Source: Apostichopus japonicus
Taxonomy: Eukaryota > Echinodermata > Holothuroidea > Aspidochirotida > Stichopodidae
DNA: 64,000 nucleotides
Direction: 5' to 3'
Assembly (NCBI RefSeq): GCF_037975245.1
Contig: NC_092568.1
Span: 1,552,001-1,616,000, forward strand
In this document: positions 37,228 to 51,600 of the stretch, in pieces
Layout: each line of letters opens with the position of its first letter
Numbering within the stretch: position 1 is the stretch's first letter
Translations under genes and position numbers: made by a program
Notes under the pieces: generated by a model
Told to the model about the DNA's origin: nothing
Databases searched by the model: none
What the model saw: the letters and a program-made list of their open reading frames with translations, nothing else

Positions 37228-40200
37228 CATTGTTGCTATGGTTGGATCACGTTTCATATCTTCTTTACACTATAAACAACAAAACATAAACAGTTACCAC
37301 GGTATAAGACTGAACCAGTTCAAGTGCTTTAGCATGGCCACTGCACACTCAAATACCTGTAACATTTTCATTTCGATAGCACAGTTGATAAGTATTAGGA
37401 GCTACAAACATGTACTGAGGACGACTGCTGTACTGTATGCAAGCTTCCCTGTGAGTATGAGTCATTCAGTATTAAGTCAAGTGCAAACTGTTGCACACTG
37501 GAGTCACTACAGTATTGCTCGTTCCACGACGTAGCTATGTACTACTACTGTACAGTATGTGAATGTATTGTACAGTGTCCATATAATGTTATTCTGTGTA
37601 CACTGCAGCAGTACTTATGTGTAATTGAAAATAACAATTGATGTTGTTTTCTTTGTTTTACATGTAGTGATTGCTGGTTTTATGTAGGTAGTATGTCAAT
37701 TTACATATGTTCAGACATTTTTGGGGCAATTATATTGATAAAGGTGCATTAATGAATTTGAACTGAAATATATTCAGGACTCCTTAATGAAAAACATTTA
37801 TTACTGCAGTTAGCTTTTAATACTTACAGTAAATGCATATTTGATGTAATATTTAATAGCAAGTCTCATTCAATGCCACTAGATTTTAATTAGTGATAAG
37901 GAGAACTATCCTCTTGTTATTCACTGCTGCTGTAAAAAGGGAGGGGGGCGGGGGGGGGAGCAGTTGATTCCAAAGTAACATTTTATGGACAGACATCTAC
38001 AATGTGGAATTGATTGCTTGTAAATTTACTTGTTTTTGTTAACATTAAACTCCTCATGTGTAAAATGAACACCTGCACAATGTGTTAGTGTGTTAAAAGA
38101 TCTATGGACAAGTTGGAACAACATTGTCCTAATCAGTCTAGTAGACATTGGAAAACATAAAATTAGCTTCAAATCTCATGAAAATCCATCAAAGATTAAC
38201 CATTTTACAAGTCTTTTCTTAATTCATTTATGGATAAACATTGATGATGTAAAGGGAGTAAGGGAGTGACGCCTAATATTCTGTAATGTTATTCGGACTT
38301 TACAACCTTTGTTTCAAGGACAATGAACACAGGTTTGTAACCAAAGGCTATTTTTGGAAAGGTTTAATTGTCTTCTGTGAAAAGAGGAACATCAGATTAT
38401 TCAAATGATATATGTGGGCTTGTAATTAGGGGCTAACTTATTCAGGGCTAAAATTAGAAATTATGGTGAGTGCAACAATCGACGTCATAGTTTGCACGTA
38501 TTGTATTTTATGAGTTTTCCCAGATGTATCAAAACTTCAAATGTGTATATTTTGGAAACGATAAGAGTTTTTGAAAAAATTCAACTGCTTTTGAACAAGA
38601 TTATCACATGCAACAAAAGTACTGAATATGGGTCAAATTGGCTACGGTACACGTAGGTGTCTGTAGACCCATTAAATTTTTTTTTTGCCGCAGTGGTAGA
38701 CTGAGCTGCCTGTAAAACATTACTGTTGTTATTTTCCCCCACCTTTTGTTAATGTGGTGTAAGATTTAGAATTTTTTCTTCTTTTCAATTTGGCAGGAAT
38801 GGAGTATGTGTGTGTGTGTGGGGGGGGGGGTGTGGCAGGGAGAGGGATGCCGAATAGGGAACATGACAAACTAAGCTGTCTTCTGTCTGCAAGGTTTACC
38901 AACAAATTTGACGTGATTAAGTTTTAATTAATCATCTACTGTATGTCAGTCAGTTGGTACATATGGTATTGTGCACTTTACTGTATAGCTTAATTAGCTG
39001 TGTTCCATTCTTCAGTACAATTAGTGACTTGATTTAGTGCTTGAAGGATACATTATTGAGCCGATAGTCAGAGTTACTTAGTAACACTGAGCTGAACAAA
39101 CTGTTACCAAACAAGACTGAGAGCTAAGGATGTTGAGATTACTACAGTACAAGTTCATCTGTGATAAGTGCGCTGAAGAGATTATCATCTATCTACGTAC
39201 ACTGTATGCTGGTACACTGAGCTACAGTAGGTGTACATTACTAGATCTATCTCTTCACACTGTCATGAATGACTTAATTTCCTATGGCTAGTTTCCCTTG
39301 TTGGTTGGATGGAAATACATCGTAACTTTGCTATGTACAGTATGCAGTGTTTCAACCCAGTTACAGACGATAAGCTCTTAAAATTGAGTGCACTCCTAAA
39401 GTAACTTATAAAGCTTAGAAAAAACCCAAAAAAAACACCAGATTGATAGGTGGGTTTTGATCAGTTTGCTTCAGTAAAATTCAGAAACCTGACGACAGAA
39501 CAGCCAGCAAAGCACTTGGAATTGGTAATTAAAATGTTATCTGGATCAAGGAAGTGAGATATTGTTGAAGATGAAGTTGCTTTGCAGAGAGAAGAAATGT
39601 ACAGTGAAACAGACGTCAGCTCCAACCGAAAGAAATCCTGACACGTTGGTTTTGATCTAATAAGTCGCTGTTTATGAAACGTTGAGTTATATGCTCATAC
39701 ATTATGGGTATACTGTACATTGCTTAGAAACCAATTTTTTATATTTTTAGTCAAACTAGTTACGTCTTAAATAAATACAAACATTTTTCCGTACATTATG
39801 GGCAATATTCAACATTGTCCTCGTGTTTTCTCAAAGGTGCTTTTTTTCCCTCCAGTTATTTGAAGTAAGTGTTACTGTCATATTAAAATGATGCCACTCT
39901 TTTGTGTACAGGGAATTAACATCTTTGTTGAAGAGAATGGCAAGAATGAAACCATTTTGCAATATTATTAATAAGACTTCAGAGTAGCACATTGGTCCAT
40001 AATGTGTGTATCAGCCAAAGATGCTGTACACAGATGGAACCCCTTCATTGACATTAACACACTCCTCCTCTTACCTGTCTCCTATAAATACGCACTCTGA
40101 TCTTCCTAGTCAACAAACTCTGTGAGGTCACTGTCCTCATCCTTCCGAAATCTATCATTTTTGAAGTCTTAGGCCGCATTTGACGAAGGATTTTCATCCA

Positions 40201-43062
40201 TCTTAATCCGCTTTTAACAACTGTACAATTGTTCGTGGAAGGTTTTGGTAAGTACTAGCAAGCCCACTTTTTTCATCTACAGGACAGTATATTAAATACA
40301 AGTGACCACCTTCAAGGGTAACCAACAGCATGTTTGAAATTGACGTGAAAATCCAAGTCCAATTAAATCATTGCATTATAGATGAGGACAAACCAAGATC
40401 TATGCTGACGGTGTACTGTACATACAGTACATGATTGATCGCTTTCCGTTCTGGCAGATATATTACAATCACCTTATTATTGTTTAAAGTGCTATTTACT
40501 TCCGAAAGAAGGTCAAAAATAATTAAGATTTAAGGCTTAAAGAATAAGTCCGACACAGTTTTTGTGTCGTAAATAAATGAAAAGTGCTGTCTTAAGTTTT
40601 CGAAAATATGACTTGTAAATAATGCATTTACCCTAGCAGAACGGAAAGAGGATAATGAGCATTATTATGGCCAAAAGGTAATAACTGCCTGTCCTGTTAT
40701 AAATTGAAGCGAAACGGTCAATTAACAGCGTCGTGAAAATCACAAAGCTTTGGCTGAAAGAAGAGATTGAACCTCATGGTATTATAACCCCTGGGAGAAA
40801 GGAGGAATGTTATCTTCGTCTTTCTAATGGCAATTTCTCCTGGGTGTTAAAATTGCAGACTTGCATGCTTACTAACTCGATAATTCAGGTGGGAAAAATT
40901 CCAACATCAACCTTTATACTTTAGGACTGTAGTTTTATCAATAAGGGAGGAAAACCACTCCTGGTGAGGTTTACATACTATATCGCTAACACAGTATATA
41001 TGCGTACTTTCAGGAGGGCACGCATACATGTACACTACTATAGTACATTTTAAATGCAAAAATAGCCACCACCCTTGTTATTTGCACTACTACGTAGGTA
41101 TGCAGGTGTTTCTAAATTCTTCCTCGCCGAGGATTCAAACAAACTGTCACTTGGTACTGTCAGGACAAAAATAACAGTTGTTGTTTTGACCGGGAAGCGA
41201 GGGTGTAATGGAGTGCTTTAACTGAACATTGGAATTCACATCATTTAATAAATGTTGGCATTGACAAAATTTGACAGGGGATAATAATTTTGCAATTACT
41301 GATCAAGATATTGCGAAAAATGTTCAAATTGGTACATCATTTCAAAGATACATACATGTATAACAAGTTTTGTACACAGTTTCAGTAGTCTTTCATATAT
41401 GTTTAAAGTTGCTATAATAAAATTCAAACTCTACGTTTATTCCCTAACTGAGTGTAGGTGATAGGAACGTTCTCAGATTCCTGCATCTGGATCTCGATGT
41501 ACTGTAGTGTGTTTACTGTACTTTATACCATTACAATACTGTGGCAGCTATTGCCGTGGTGAGGTGTGTCACTTAAAAAGACAAATCCTTAAAACTGACC
41601 CCACATTGGGTCTCTGTGTCAATTATTGAAATGAAACAAGGGATCAAGGTGGATATGCTCTTTTGTTTGTTAAAGTTGAGATATGGATTCAAGCTTTTGA
41701 CCTAATTAGAGCCTTACCATGACAAGGGCAAAATAGTATACAGTATATCCCTATTTTAGGTACAGATTTTCCCCGTCTTTGTTATTGGAAGACAAAACAG
41801 TTTTGAAAAGTTATTCCTAATCCAGAAACTATCATTGCTTTTTTCTCTTCTTCTGTGATTAGAAGGTTTAATCTTTATCTTTTCGATTTAGCATAGCGAG
41901 AGCTTGAACATTATTATTCATACTTCTGACAAGGTAATCCAAAATGAATTAAGTAGATCTCGGCTGTAATGAAATCTACAGTGGCGGCTGATCGGACATC
42001 AAAGCTTTTGCAACACCCACATTTCGTTAAATGCCGTCAATGACACAGTTGTCGCGCTCGCTGTGAGATAATTAGGACGCTGGATTCATTAGGTTAATTT
42101 AAAGGTTTCTGTCCTTGAAGCACTGTGTTTTTTTTTTTTGTCATGGAGAATTCAGCAGAACAGAATGTGATGCTGCCAGATTATAGCATACTCTCTGTTT
42201 ATTGTCTTCATTTTTCCAAGACTTTCTGATCCTTTTGGAGAAGAGAAGGATTTACTCCACCCCTCTCTCGTAACCATGCAACCGAAGCATAAATCCTAGT
42301 TACCTAACATTGGAAAATTGATAACATTTTAGCACTGTACTCCTCCCCCAACCCCCCCCCCACCATGACTGACTGTTGTGTCACTGCCCTCTTCCTCTTC
42401 TGTGTTAGAATCTACTGTACGAAACCACAGAGTCGCCTGGGTTTTGTTTATTTTCCTGGTTTCTATATTTAACTCCAATCAACTTTTCTTCACTCAGACC
42501 ATGCACTCGTTAAGTATTCTTTGATCTTTGCATGGATTTGCCTGGTTGTGATTTTCTTCCTAGAAGGAAGTGGAAGTCGATATAGTGTATATTTATGCAA
42601 TTTATATTTTTGCACTTGGTTGTGGACGAAGGTGTTCCCCCCCACCCTTCCCCACCCACCAATACTTGGAAATTTGACATTTATTGAAAAAGAAAACATT
42701 TCTTCCCTTGCTTTAGCAATGTGGGAGGGATTGTAGTTCTTATTGTATTGTAGGAAAATGTTTCATCAGTATGAATTTTCCTACTTTTTTTTTTTTTTTG
42801 TAAGTGAGGGTGACCTTTAACCTTATGGTTCTCAGTTAACAAAACCGCCCACAAACAAGTTTTCCCTCCTGCACCCACTGCAACTGTACAATGTCAACTG
42901 CGGTGTGGTTAGACCCCCTTGGTTTCAAATGCTATCACAGAGAAAACAGTAAGTGAAATAATGTAACCCACAAAACCATCATGTAACTGAAGGAAATTGC
43001 CTTACAGGGCAGAGCAGTGTAACATTAATGTGGTGTATATCTCATGTTAATGGTGTGACATA
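37223..43062. other. Non-coding DNA with no recognisable gene
   Basis: No exon or RNA gene is recognisable. G- or C-homopolymer runs lie near 37941, 38821 and 42348. The words TACAGTA and TACTGTA are very frequent. Confidence 0.5.
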
Positions 43063-43442
43063 CACTGCTGGATTAATGGGGGAAAGGGTGGGGGCGGCTA
43101 AAAGGGAAGTTGCCCGGGTCCCACTGCCATATGGGTGCCCCCTCTATACAAAAGTATAATAATTTTAAAATTAGGTTCTTTTATTAAAAATATACCTTTA
43201 TTCAATTTGTAATTTGTCTTCAACCTAAAAATCTACCTGGAGTTTTGCTGGCATGTAATTACTTCAGATTCAGATTTATAACTCATTTTAACCTTTCTAT
43301 GTCTATGTCAGTTTCAATAGCATGCAATAAAGTGACTTGGATGTGAAAATTGGGTCATTTGCTGTGGATTTCAATTTCCGTACATGAGGGGCCCACCAAA
43401 CCTGAAGTGCTCCGGGCCCCCCAAGGTCTAAATCCAGCACTG
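43063..43442. mobile_element. hAT-type MITE with near-perfect 8-bp target duplication
   Basis: The left end is CACTGCTGGATTAA and the right end TAAATCCAGCACTG, imperfect inverted repeats. Flanks are GTGACATA (43055-43062) and GTGACATG (43443-43450), an 8-bp duplication with one change. The 380-bp element has no coding capacity. Its right part was later duplicated together with flanking DNA. Confidence 0.75.
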
Positions 43443-44130
43443 GTGACATGGTGTGACATAGTTGTCCCAAGCGTTGTGTGATATTAAGTTGATTTAAATA
43501 TATACTGTATTATATTTTTTCTGAAAACTGAGTTGGTTTACTGTAGAATGTAGACTTGTACAGCTAGCTCCAGAATTACAGTGGTACCCTTGTTGTTGTA
43601 TGCCACACTCTGGTTTTGGTGTCATGTTTATTCAGACTGTGCCTTCAATATCGGTAAATATAGAAACTTGGACTAATATGGTGTGATGGGAGTAATATGA
43701 TGAGATGAGAGTAATATAATATCTACCTGGAGTTTTGCTGTCATGTATTTACACATTTACATGTACAGTAATTACTTAAGATATATAACTCATTTTAACC
43801 TTTCTATGTATGTATAACTTGTCAGTTTCAATGACACGCAATAAATTGACTTTGATGTGAAAATTGGGTCATTTGCCGTGGATTTCAATTTCTGTACATG
43901 AGGGGCCCACTGAACCTGAAGTGCTCCGGGCCCCCCAAGGTCTAATTCCAGCACTGGTGACATGGTGTGACATAGTTTTCCCAAGCGTTGGGTGAGATTT
44001 AGTTGTTGTCATGTTTATTGAGAATGTGTGCAGAACCTTCGATATCGGTGAATATAGAAACTTGGACTAATATGATGTGATGGGAGTAATATGAATGTGA
44101 TGGGAGTAATATAATATGAATGGTCTAAAT
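43231..44130 (+). repeat. Two-copy tandem duplication including the 3' part of the MITE
   Basis: Unit 1 (43231-43720) and unit 2 (43721 to about 44130) both begin ATCTACCTGGAGTTTTGCTG. Both then contain the right end of the MITE with its flank CATGGTGTGACATAG, and end in repeats of GTGATGGGAGTAATAT. Unit 2 lacks about 100 bases present in unit 1. The duplication must postdate the MITE insertion. Confidence 0.85.
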
Positions 44131-45510
44131 ATAAAGTGTAAAACTTTGAACTTTCATTACTAACAATGAAGAGTCCATTGTCCTATAACTCTTGTACTTT
44201 ATATGAAACTGAAGTACCAGTTTAAAGTGTCATCAGTGTAAGTACACAGTGTAAACGGCATCTCTGCATGCTAGCTCTGCCAGGTGTTTTGTCGTAGTGC
44301 ATTCTTACTCTCTGTTAGTACTTGTATGTGATAAGGAGATGCCGAGTACCATTTAAGTAGTGTGTGAGTACGAATAACAATTTATTTAATAAAAAAATTG
44401 TCCACTTAACAAATCGCGTTTTACAACTACTGTGACTTGTAAAATGACTACAGCAATGTTGAATGTGTTGTTGAGTGTTTACAGTTCAAATCTTGGTTAA
44501 TTCGCACACTGTGAAGGGCATAATTCAGAGATCAACTTGTATACATGTGGCAGTTTTGAGGGCTCGGAATTTTGCCTCTCATAATGTACTATGGTCTCTA
44601 TGCACAGAACAGCTATACATCTTTGCAATTGTATATATATCTTCTTTGGAAATGTACTTAATTATGATTAGAATTTATAATATATACAATATATTAGCAT
44701 AAAGGCCGGTACTGATAAGCCAACGGCAACATTAATTTAGTCGTACAGGGAAATTGGAGTGTCAACCTAGGACTCTTTTCCGTTTCTTTTTTTTTGGTCT
44801 CAGACAATAGCATTTCAAGATCAGAATTCTGCATAAAGTCACCCTTAAATAGGTTTTGGTTTTGAATACAAGTAATGCAAGGTAAAAGTATCACTTGTAT
44901 GTGGTCATCCTTGTCTGGTAGATTCATCTCTTTGCTCTCTTATGATGTCTTCCTTTCATAGTTTACACTTGCCTACCTTTCAAGTTGCACATTTGGAATC
45001 ATTTCATTACTGTGCCTTACAGCCTTTCCCCTCTTATTAAAATGGTCCCGCCCTTCCCCTGCCATTCCCCTGCCCTCCCCCTTCCTTCGCCTCCCATTAG
45101 CTTGTAGAACTTAAATTTGGGAAATGTGCAGTGACCTTAACTGTTTGGAACCAGAGAAGAGGGGTATGGGAAGAAGTATATTAAGAAATGGTGAAAAAAA
45201 AGTCAAGTACCGATGTGAATGGGAAATACGTGACAACCTTTGTTTGTAAATCCCCAAGCCAGTAAGTTTTTACAGTGAGCTGTTTCTTGTTTAATAAATA
45301 TTTCAATTTTGTTTAATTTTAATATTAATGAAGGAAGATATAAGGAAGTCCTTGTTTTCAAGGGTTTTTGGATTTCTAGCGAATGAGGATTCACTGTAAG
45401 GTATCTTTTTAGAGTCCTGACATGAGCTATATAAGCTTTAGTTCTTCTTGACGAAGCCAACAAATTTCATCGATGTATGAAAAGGTTTTCATTTTTGTTC
45501 TCCATGCAGC
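44131..45510. other. Non-coding DNA just upstream of the first MARK coding exon
   Basis: No exon is recognisable. The end of this stretch has the pyrimidine-rich acceptor TTTTTGTTCTCCATGCAG, so at least its last part is probably a 5' UTR intron of the MARK gene. Confidence 0.5.
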
Positions 45511-45614
45511 CAGAGTCAGTACTAGCTGTACACCTAACGTGATCTGCAATGTCTCGGACACCGGTGCTCCCAACGTTACCAGAGAGGTACCCATCAGGAA
45601 AAGCTGGAGTTAAA
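45511..45614 (+). CDS. MARK: MARK first coding exon (coding from 45549)
   Basis: The acceptor CTCCATGCAG at 45501-45510 suggests the exon starts at 45511 with 38 bases of 5' UTR, so an upstream non-coding exon should exist. The ATG at 45549 is preceded by G at -3. It encodes 22 residues, ends in phase 0 and is followed by GTAAGT. Confidence 0.85.
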
Positions 45615-48600
45615 GTAAGTGATAATGAAGTCACGGCAGGATGGTTGTAAAACTAAACTGTTATCTAGGTAATATTGTTGTAAAAAAAAGGAGGCAACTG
45701 TGGGAATCACAAGCAAGTTGACTATATATTTAAATCACAACAGGAAATGACACATGTGTATTCTTTTAGAGGGTTTGTGAAGCAAACCCAGCTCTCAATT
45801 AATAGTGAAAGTATTAAATATCATGAGAGGAGTGCAGGTATGATGGTCATATATTGAAGAAGAGCTTAAAATAGAACCCACAGTTGGTAATACTTAGACC
45901 AAGAGACTGAAATTAAATTGTAACACGCAACAGAAATGCGTGGAGCTATAGACTTTGGCATAAGAGGTACAGCATTAACCTGAGAATTAAAGATTACAAT
46001 GATGATGGTTTTTTTTGGTTTTTTCTTTTCTAATTCAGTCCAGATGGTCGACATTTTTTGCCTGTCTTCAATCTTCTCTGTTGAAAGAAGATTGCTGAAT
46101 GTTTAAAAATCAACCTGAAATTTCTGTTAATTTTTTGGAATAATGCCCAGCACTGTTTTGGTTATATATGATCAGTGCTTAAGTGTTGTATGTAGATCAG
46201 TGTTGCATGTAATCAGTGTTGTATGTGATCAGTGTTTAATGAAAGGTACCACTGGACAGTGTCATGGCTATATCATATGGTGACTTTAATATCGATTGAA
46301 AGGGATGCAGAACAGATAACGTTTACAAAAGCGTTACTATTTTTCTTTAATGGTTGACCAGTCCTGTCATATAAACATGTGAGCCGTAACTCTTAGAATA
46401 CACTACTACTGTACTGTAGACTTACGTATTTTACAATATTTAACAATTTAAATTGGCAGCTGACAATAGTACCAAGTGACCATTTTTTTTTTGATGGTGT
46501 GAAAGTTCATAGCATTACACTATCTTGAATTCACACAGTGGCAAACTGCCATTGAAAAGGGTATCCAACCTATGTATGCACTTGAGGTCATTAACATATA
46601 CATCAGATACAACTATGCAAACAAACTGAATGTTCATCTGTGACACAGCAAGAGACTCACTTGAATTCTACAAACCATGGACATCGAGCAATGCACACAG
46701 TAGATTGAACGTTACTAACTTATGGAGCTGTGATTGGTTTATATTGCGTTGTGATCTATGGATACAGTGTAGATATTTGACCAAGGAAAATAGATGTAAT
46801 ATATGGCAGGCTCTGGAGGTACTGAACACAGGGCCAGGCTATGTAGGCCATATGAGAACAGGCCTAGGCTACAGTAGGAACATATGATTGCCCACTACAG
46901 TAATGTGTGTATTGCTGTATTGTTTGCTATGTTAATTGCAAGTGGTTTAATGAGATTCTCATCTCTGCCAGTGACTGTCCAAACACTTCTACCATTCTAT
47001 CATTTATTCCCTGCTTCAAAATCTCAACCTGGTATTTATAACTTAAAATTGGAACTATTTATCCATAAATATATATGGGCAGCATTAAAAGCATTCTAGA
47101 TCTATGTGGATTATTCTTATTTCCCCCAATTTCAGAATATTAGAATGTATAATTGTGGATCTACAGTATGTATACATGACAGTGCTAAATTGAAAGTATG
47201 ACAAATTACCTTGCCTGTAGTAGGAATAGACTATTATACCCCCATGTAAAATATGCTTGGTTTGGTGTAGTAGTACTACATGCTCTAGCCTGTTAAAGAT
47301 GAGCTCAAAAGAAAAATCAGTAGACAAACCACTTTCCTTAATATCTCAACAACTGTCTCGACAGCTTAGCATTACCCTTCTTCCCCTCTGCGAGTGGGCT
47401 AACCTACTGTACTATACTTGACATCATCGTGTTTGCTGTGTACACAGTAGGCATCCTGCTAATGCAGTGTGTGTTGACAGTACTTGATAAAGCTGGGTGG
47501 CTAAATCCCATCTTCAAAGTGTAATTTGTGACAGTAGAGAAGAGATGTGTATATACCTGAAGCAGGGACAATAATTTAACATTTTACATGCACTGTAGAC
47601 TATTCCTAACTAAGATTTAGTCTTTGTATGGTAAGCTTCAATTACTTATATATTCAAAAACATGCAGTGCTTGCTAGTTCAGCAAGAGAAGTACTCCACA
47701 CCGTAACTGAACTAATTGAAATACATACTCATTTCAATATTTACGGATGATTAGATTGCAGATCAAATCTTTGTTAGGAGAATTTTACATTTCAGCAGTA
47801 AAGAAGATGAAGGAGAAAAAATAAATATAAAAAAATTAACTGGGAAGCAGAGTGTTTCAATGTTGGTCCTGTGATAAAGAAAGAAATTTTACTTTCCGTT
47901 GTCGGTACAAGGTGTGTGACTTAAAGGTGTTGATTAAGGTATTTGAAGAAGGTTGGTGCGCAATAAAATGGGGACCAGAAACTTCCCAATGGATGAACGT
48001 ACGTAGATAACCTTCCTAATGGATGAACATAGATAACCAATGGCACTCCAATGTACCTTATAGATCAGACACATAAAGTACTGTACACAAAGGTTCAATA
48101 AGCTCCTCGTGTTCATATCACGTTTGCTCATGTCACAAGTTCATAGCTGATCTACAGTACAGAGTATTTTTTACTTCAAATTGTATAAATAATCATGGGT
48201 ACTTGAATAATTTATTGTGACAAAAATTCCATGTCAGGACTTAGCTGCTATCAATGACAAAAATTTCTTTTAATGTGTCGAACGGGTTGGAAGATTTCAT
48301 GAATAGCATCAATTCTTTAGTTAGAATATTACGAATGTTCTCCTGTACTTTGTATGTATAGAAGTTGTGTAAATATTTATCGTTCTACTTTTGTTTTCAG
48401 GGTGATATTGGCAACACAGGCAGGTCAAGACCCAGACCAGGCGATGATCAGCCTCATGTTGGGAAATACAGACTCATTAAGACCATTGGAAAGGGTAACT
48501 TTGCCAAAGTTAAACTTGCCAAACACATACCAACCAGTAAGGAGGTAAGATACTCACCAGTAACTCATGAATTCATGTTCTTATTAATGTTTTTATTAAT

Positions 48601-51600
48601 GTATATCAGTAGTTTCACTCGCCAAACAAATAGCAACCAAAGAGGAGGTAAGATCCTCATAAATAATCCATGCCCAAATTGATGCTTGTTGACTTGCCAA
48701 GCACATTACTTTATCTATTCTTCTGTACAGTCTGTCCATTTATCTATATATATAACTAGTTTAAGTGAGTGACAGTTTTGTTTCAAACTTTTCTGCTTAG
48801 TTTCAAGCAAGCAGCTATACAGTACTATGCTAGATGCGATGTGAACTTCTTGTTAAATACTAATTATCATTTCTTTAAATTGTCGGAAATGTGAATGAAC
48901 CAGGATGAAATTGCATGTTTGTAGACGTGACTTCATTAGCACGATGATGATTCATGCTGCAAGGTAAACAAACATCAAACCATGAGCTTGTAAAACATTC
49001 ATAAGGTTACAGACAGGAAACAGACTATTGAAAGTAGTGAATAAAGTTGAGTGCAAAATTGTCTGTTTTTACAGTAAATACAGCTCTTGTGTCTTTCTTT
49101 AATGAATCAGAGAACAAGTGGGATCGCCATGGCGTTCACATTGTCGTCATCGTCTGCTTGTTTGAACTATGACTGTATCAATTATATAAATAGGAATCAA
49201 AAATATTCTGTAAATTTAATGATCTGCTAATCTTGGGAAAGGCTCAATGAAAATTTTAGGCAAGACCCCTTTTCCACTGAGGCTTGGCTAAGTTTACTTC
49301 ATTCCTCAGAAAGTTTTTTTTTTACAAAACCATAATATCCCCATCCCCTCCCCCACCACCACCCTCCTATTGCCAGCTACTTGTGGGATTATACTTTATA
49401 AGTATTAAATTTGTTAAAATCTATACATTTACAAGTGTCTTTTGATCACTGTCTTAATGAAAAGTGAGTGTGCAGTTCAGTTTGAAATATGATGTTTGTT
49501 CTGCTAAATTATTCATTGATGACAATTAGCTGAAAATGTGGATTTAATGAATTTATTTGTAATTAATACCTAAGCTGAGACACAGGCATGTATTTTATCA
49601 TTTATCTTCTTCAAAATATTGTTAGAAAAAGTCAAAATTGACCTTTGAATATATAGTGAAGATCAAAGGCATTGAATTTAACTTTGAAGTTCGTCTTTCA
49701 TGTTCTAAACTTGTAAAATTACTTGGAAAAGTTTAGGAACCAAATACTATGGTATCCAGATAGTGTCATTGTACAGGTAATCCAATGTTGTGAACGCCAC
49801 AGGTATTATCTGTATCAACTTGTAACAGTTCCCCCGTCTTAACTAATCACTTTAAAGCCGCTCTGCGAATTTGGCTGCATTTTGCTGAAATTTTTGACTT
49901 AATGCTATGCGTACTGCTGTATAGTGCTCTCAGTTGGATTGCAAATGAGCTAGCCGAGACTTCCAATTTTGTCCCTTTTTTTTTGGGAAACTTGACTGCT
50001 TGTGCTAATGAACTGCATGTGAGTTTAGTTTCAAATATCAGGGAATATCAATCAATCTACTGTACAAATCTCTACATCAACAATCTACAATCTACATAGA
50101 TCAATCAATCTACATGGCTACATCAATCTACATACAGTAGATCAGTCAATCTACATATCTACATCAACAATCTACATCAACATCTACATCAATCTACTTC
50201 AATAATCTACATCAACATCTACTACAGTATATTACTTTAAAGAAAACATTTCAGGACAAATATTCTTACTTGTATTGACATAATCTTCCATGTACAACTT
50301 GGTTGGAAGTGACCACGCCCTCATGGAAACCATTGGTCTTTAGCCCTGGAATAATTTATCCCGGTTTGTATCACAAAATGCTGTACCCGAAATGTTCAGA
50401 TTGCTATGTACAGTATAAACAAGTGCAAAGCTTCATAGCACCTTTTGTACTTAGGAACAAAAGTATTTCAAAAGAGCGAGAGAAAAAACCCCAGAACCTT
50501 TCAAACCACTAGACAAAAATTTGCACCCTAAATAATGCACAGTTACTCTAATCTATATATGTATATGTTGATACTAAAATGATGTTGGATCTAACTGATC
50601 TAAGCATGTCTGACATTGATGCACACTGCTTCCTTTAGTGTACCTGTATCGTAGTACAATAATCTTGAGCTCAGTGCATCAGACTCTAGCATGTAATATA
50701 TACTGTATACAAACCGTAGACCAATTCATGCAAGGACGGCTCACAGCGTACAGATGTCTGAATTATTATAATGCAGAGCCCTCACGTTTATTGCAAGTCT
50801 ACCACGGTTTTGATAAATGTAGAAGTGCCGAGACCTCTTTGTACAGGTCATGCATGCCGAATTATCACCGGCTTGGTCAATGTTTTTGGGTTAACTACCA
50901 TGAGCTTTTGTTTGTGACGTTGTGAAATATTAATATATCTCCGGGTAGGACATGTAGTTTGTACAGTGATTAAGTACAGTAGTCATGTCCTTTGTCATGG
51001 ATGTGACAATTGGCTGTTCTTTTGCACTTTTATTCTCAAACACTATATAGTGTGCCACTGATCTGTGCCATAGGAATTCTTCACAATGAATGATGATGCA
51101 ACTTTCGTTCTGTTGCTGTCATTGACCTCATATATCAGCTCGTATCAGTTTGTGTTTGGTCTAATTATGCATATGTTTAACTTTTTTTTTTTAATTTAAA
51201 GCTCTCAGAAAGTGCGATATATAATGCTGGTGCTTTTTAATAAATAATTTTTTACCAAAAATGTAAAAATTTGCATTCAACACATCCTCCCCACTGTCAA
51301 CCTTCCCATTTGTTTAGTGTTACTGTACAAGAGCTACTGTACAATGATGACTACATCATTGGGTAAAAATATAACTTGAGGATAAATGTCAGGTCAAAGG
51401 TCACTGAAGGTCAAGCAGACATAAATCACCAAACAAATTTTTGATCCAAATTAAAAGTGGGTCCCTCTAAGTGATAAGAGTTTCTAAATTAAACTTAACG
51501 ACAGTATACATGTACAATATATTTTCAACTTTAAATGCAACATAAAGCAGACACAAAATTTCACAGAAGATGGAGATGTCTGAGCGACGTTTACAAGCTC

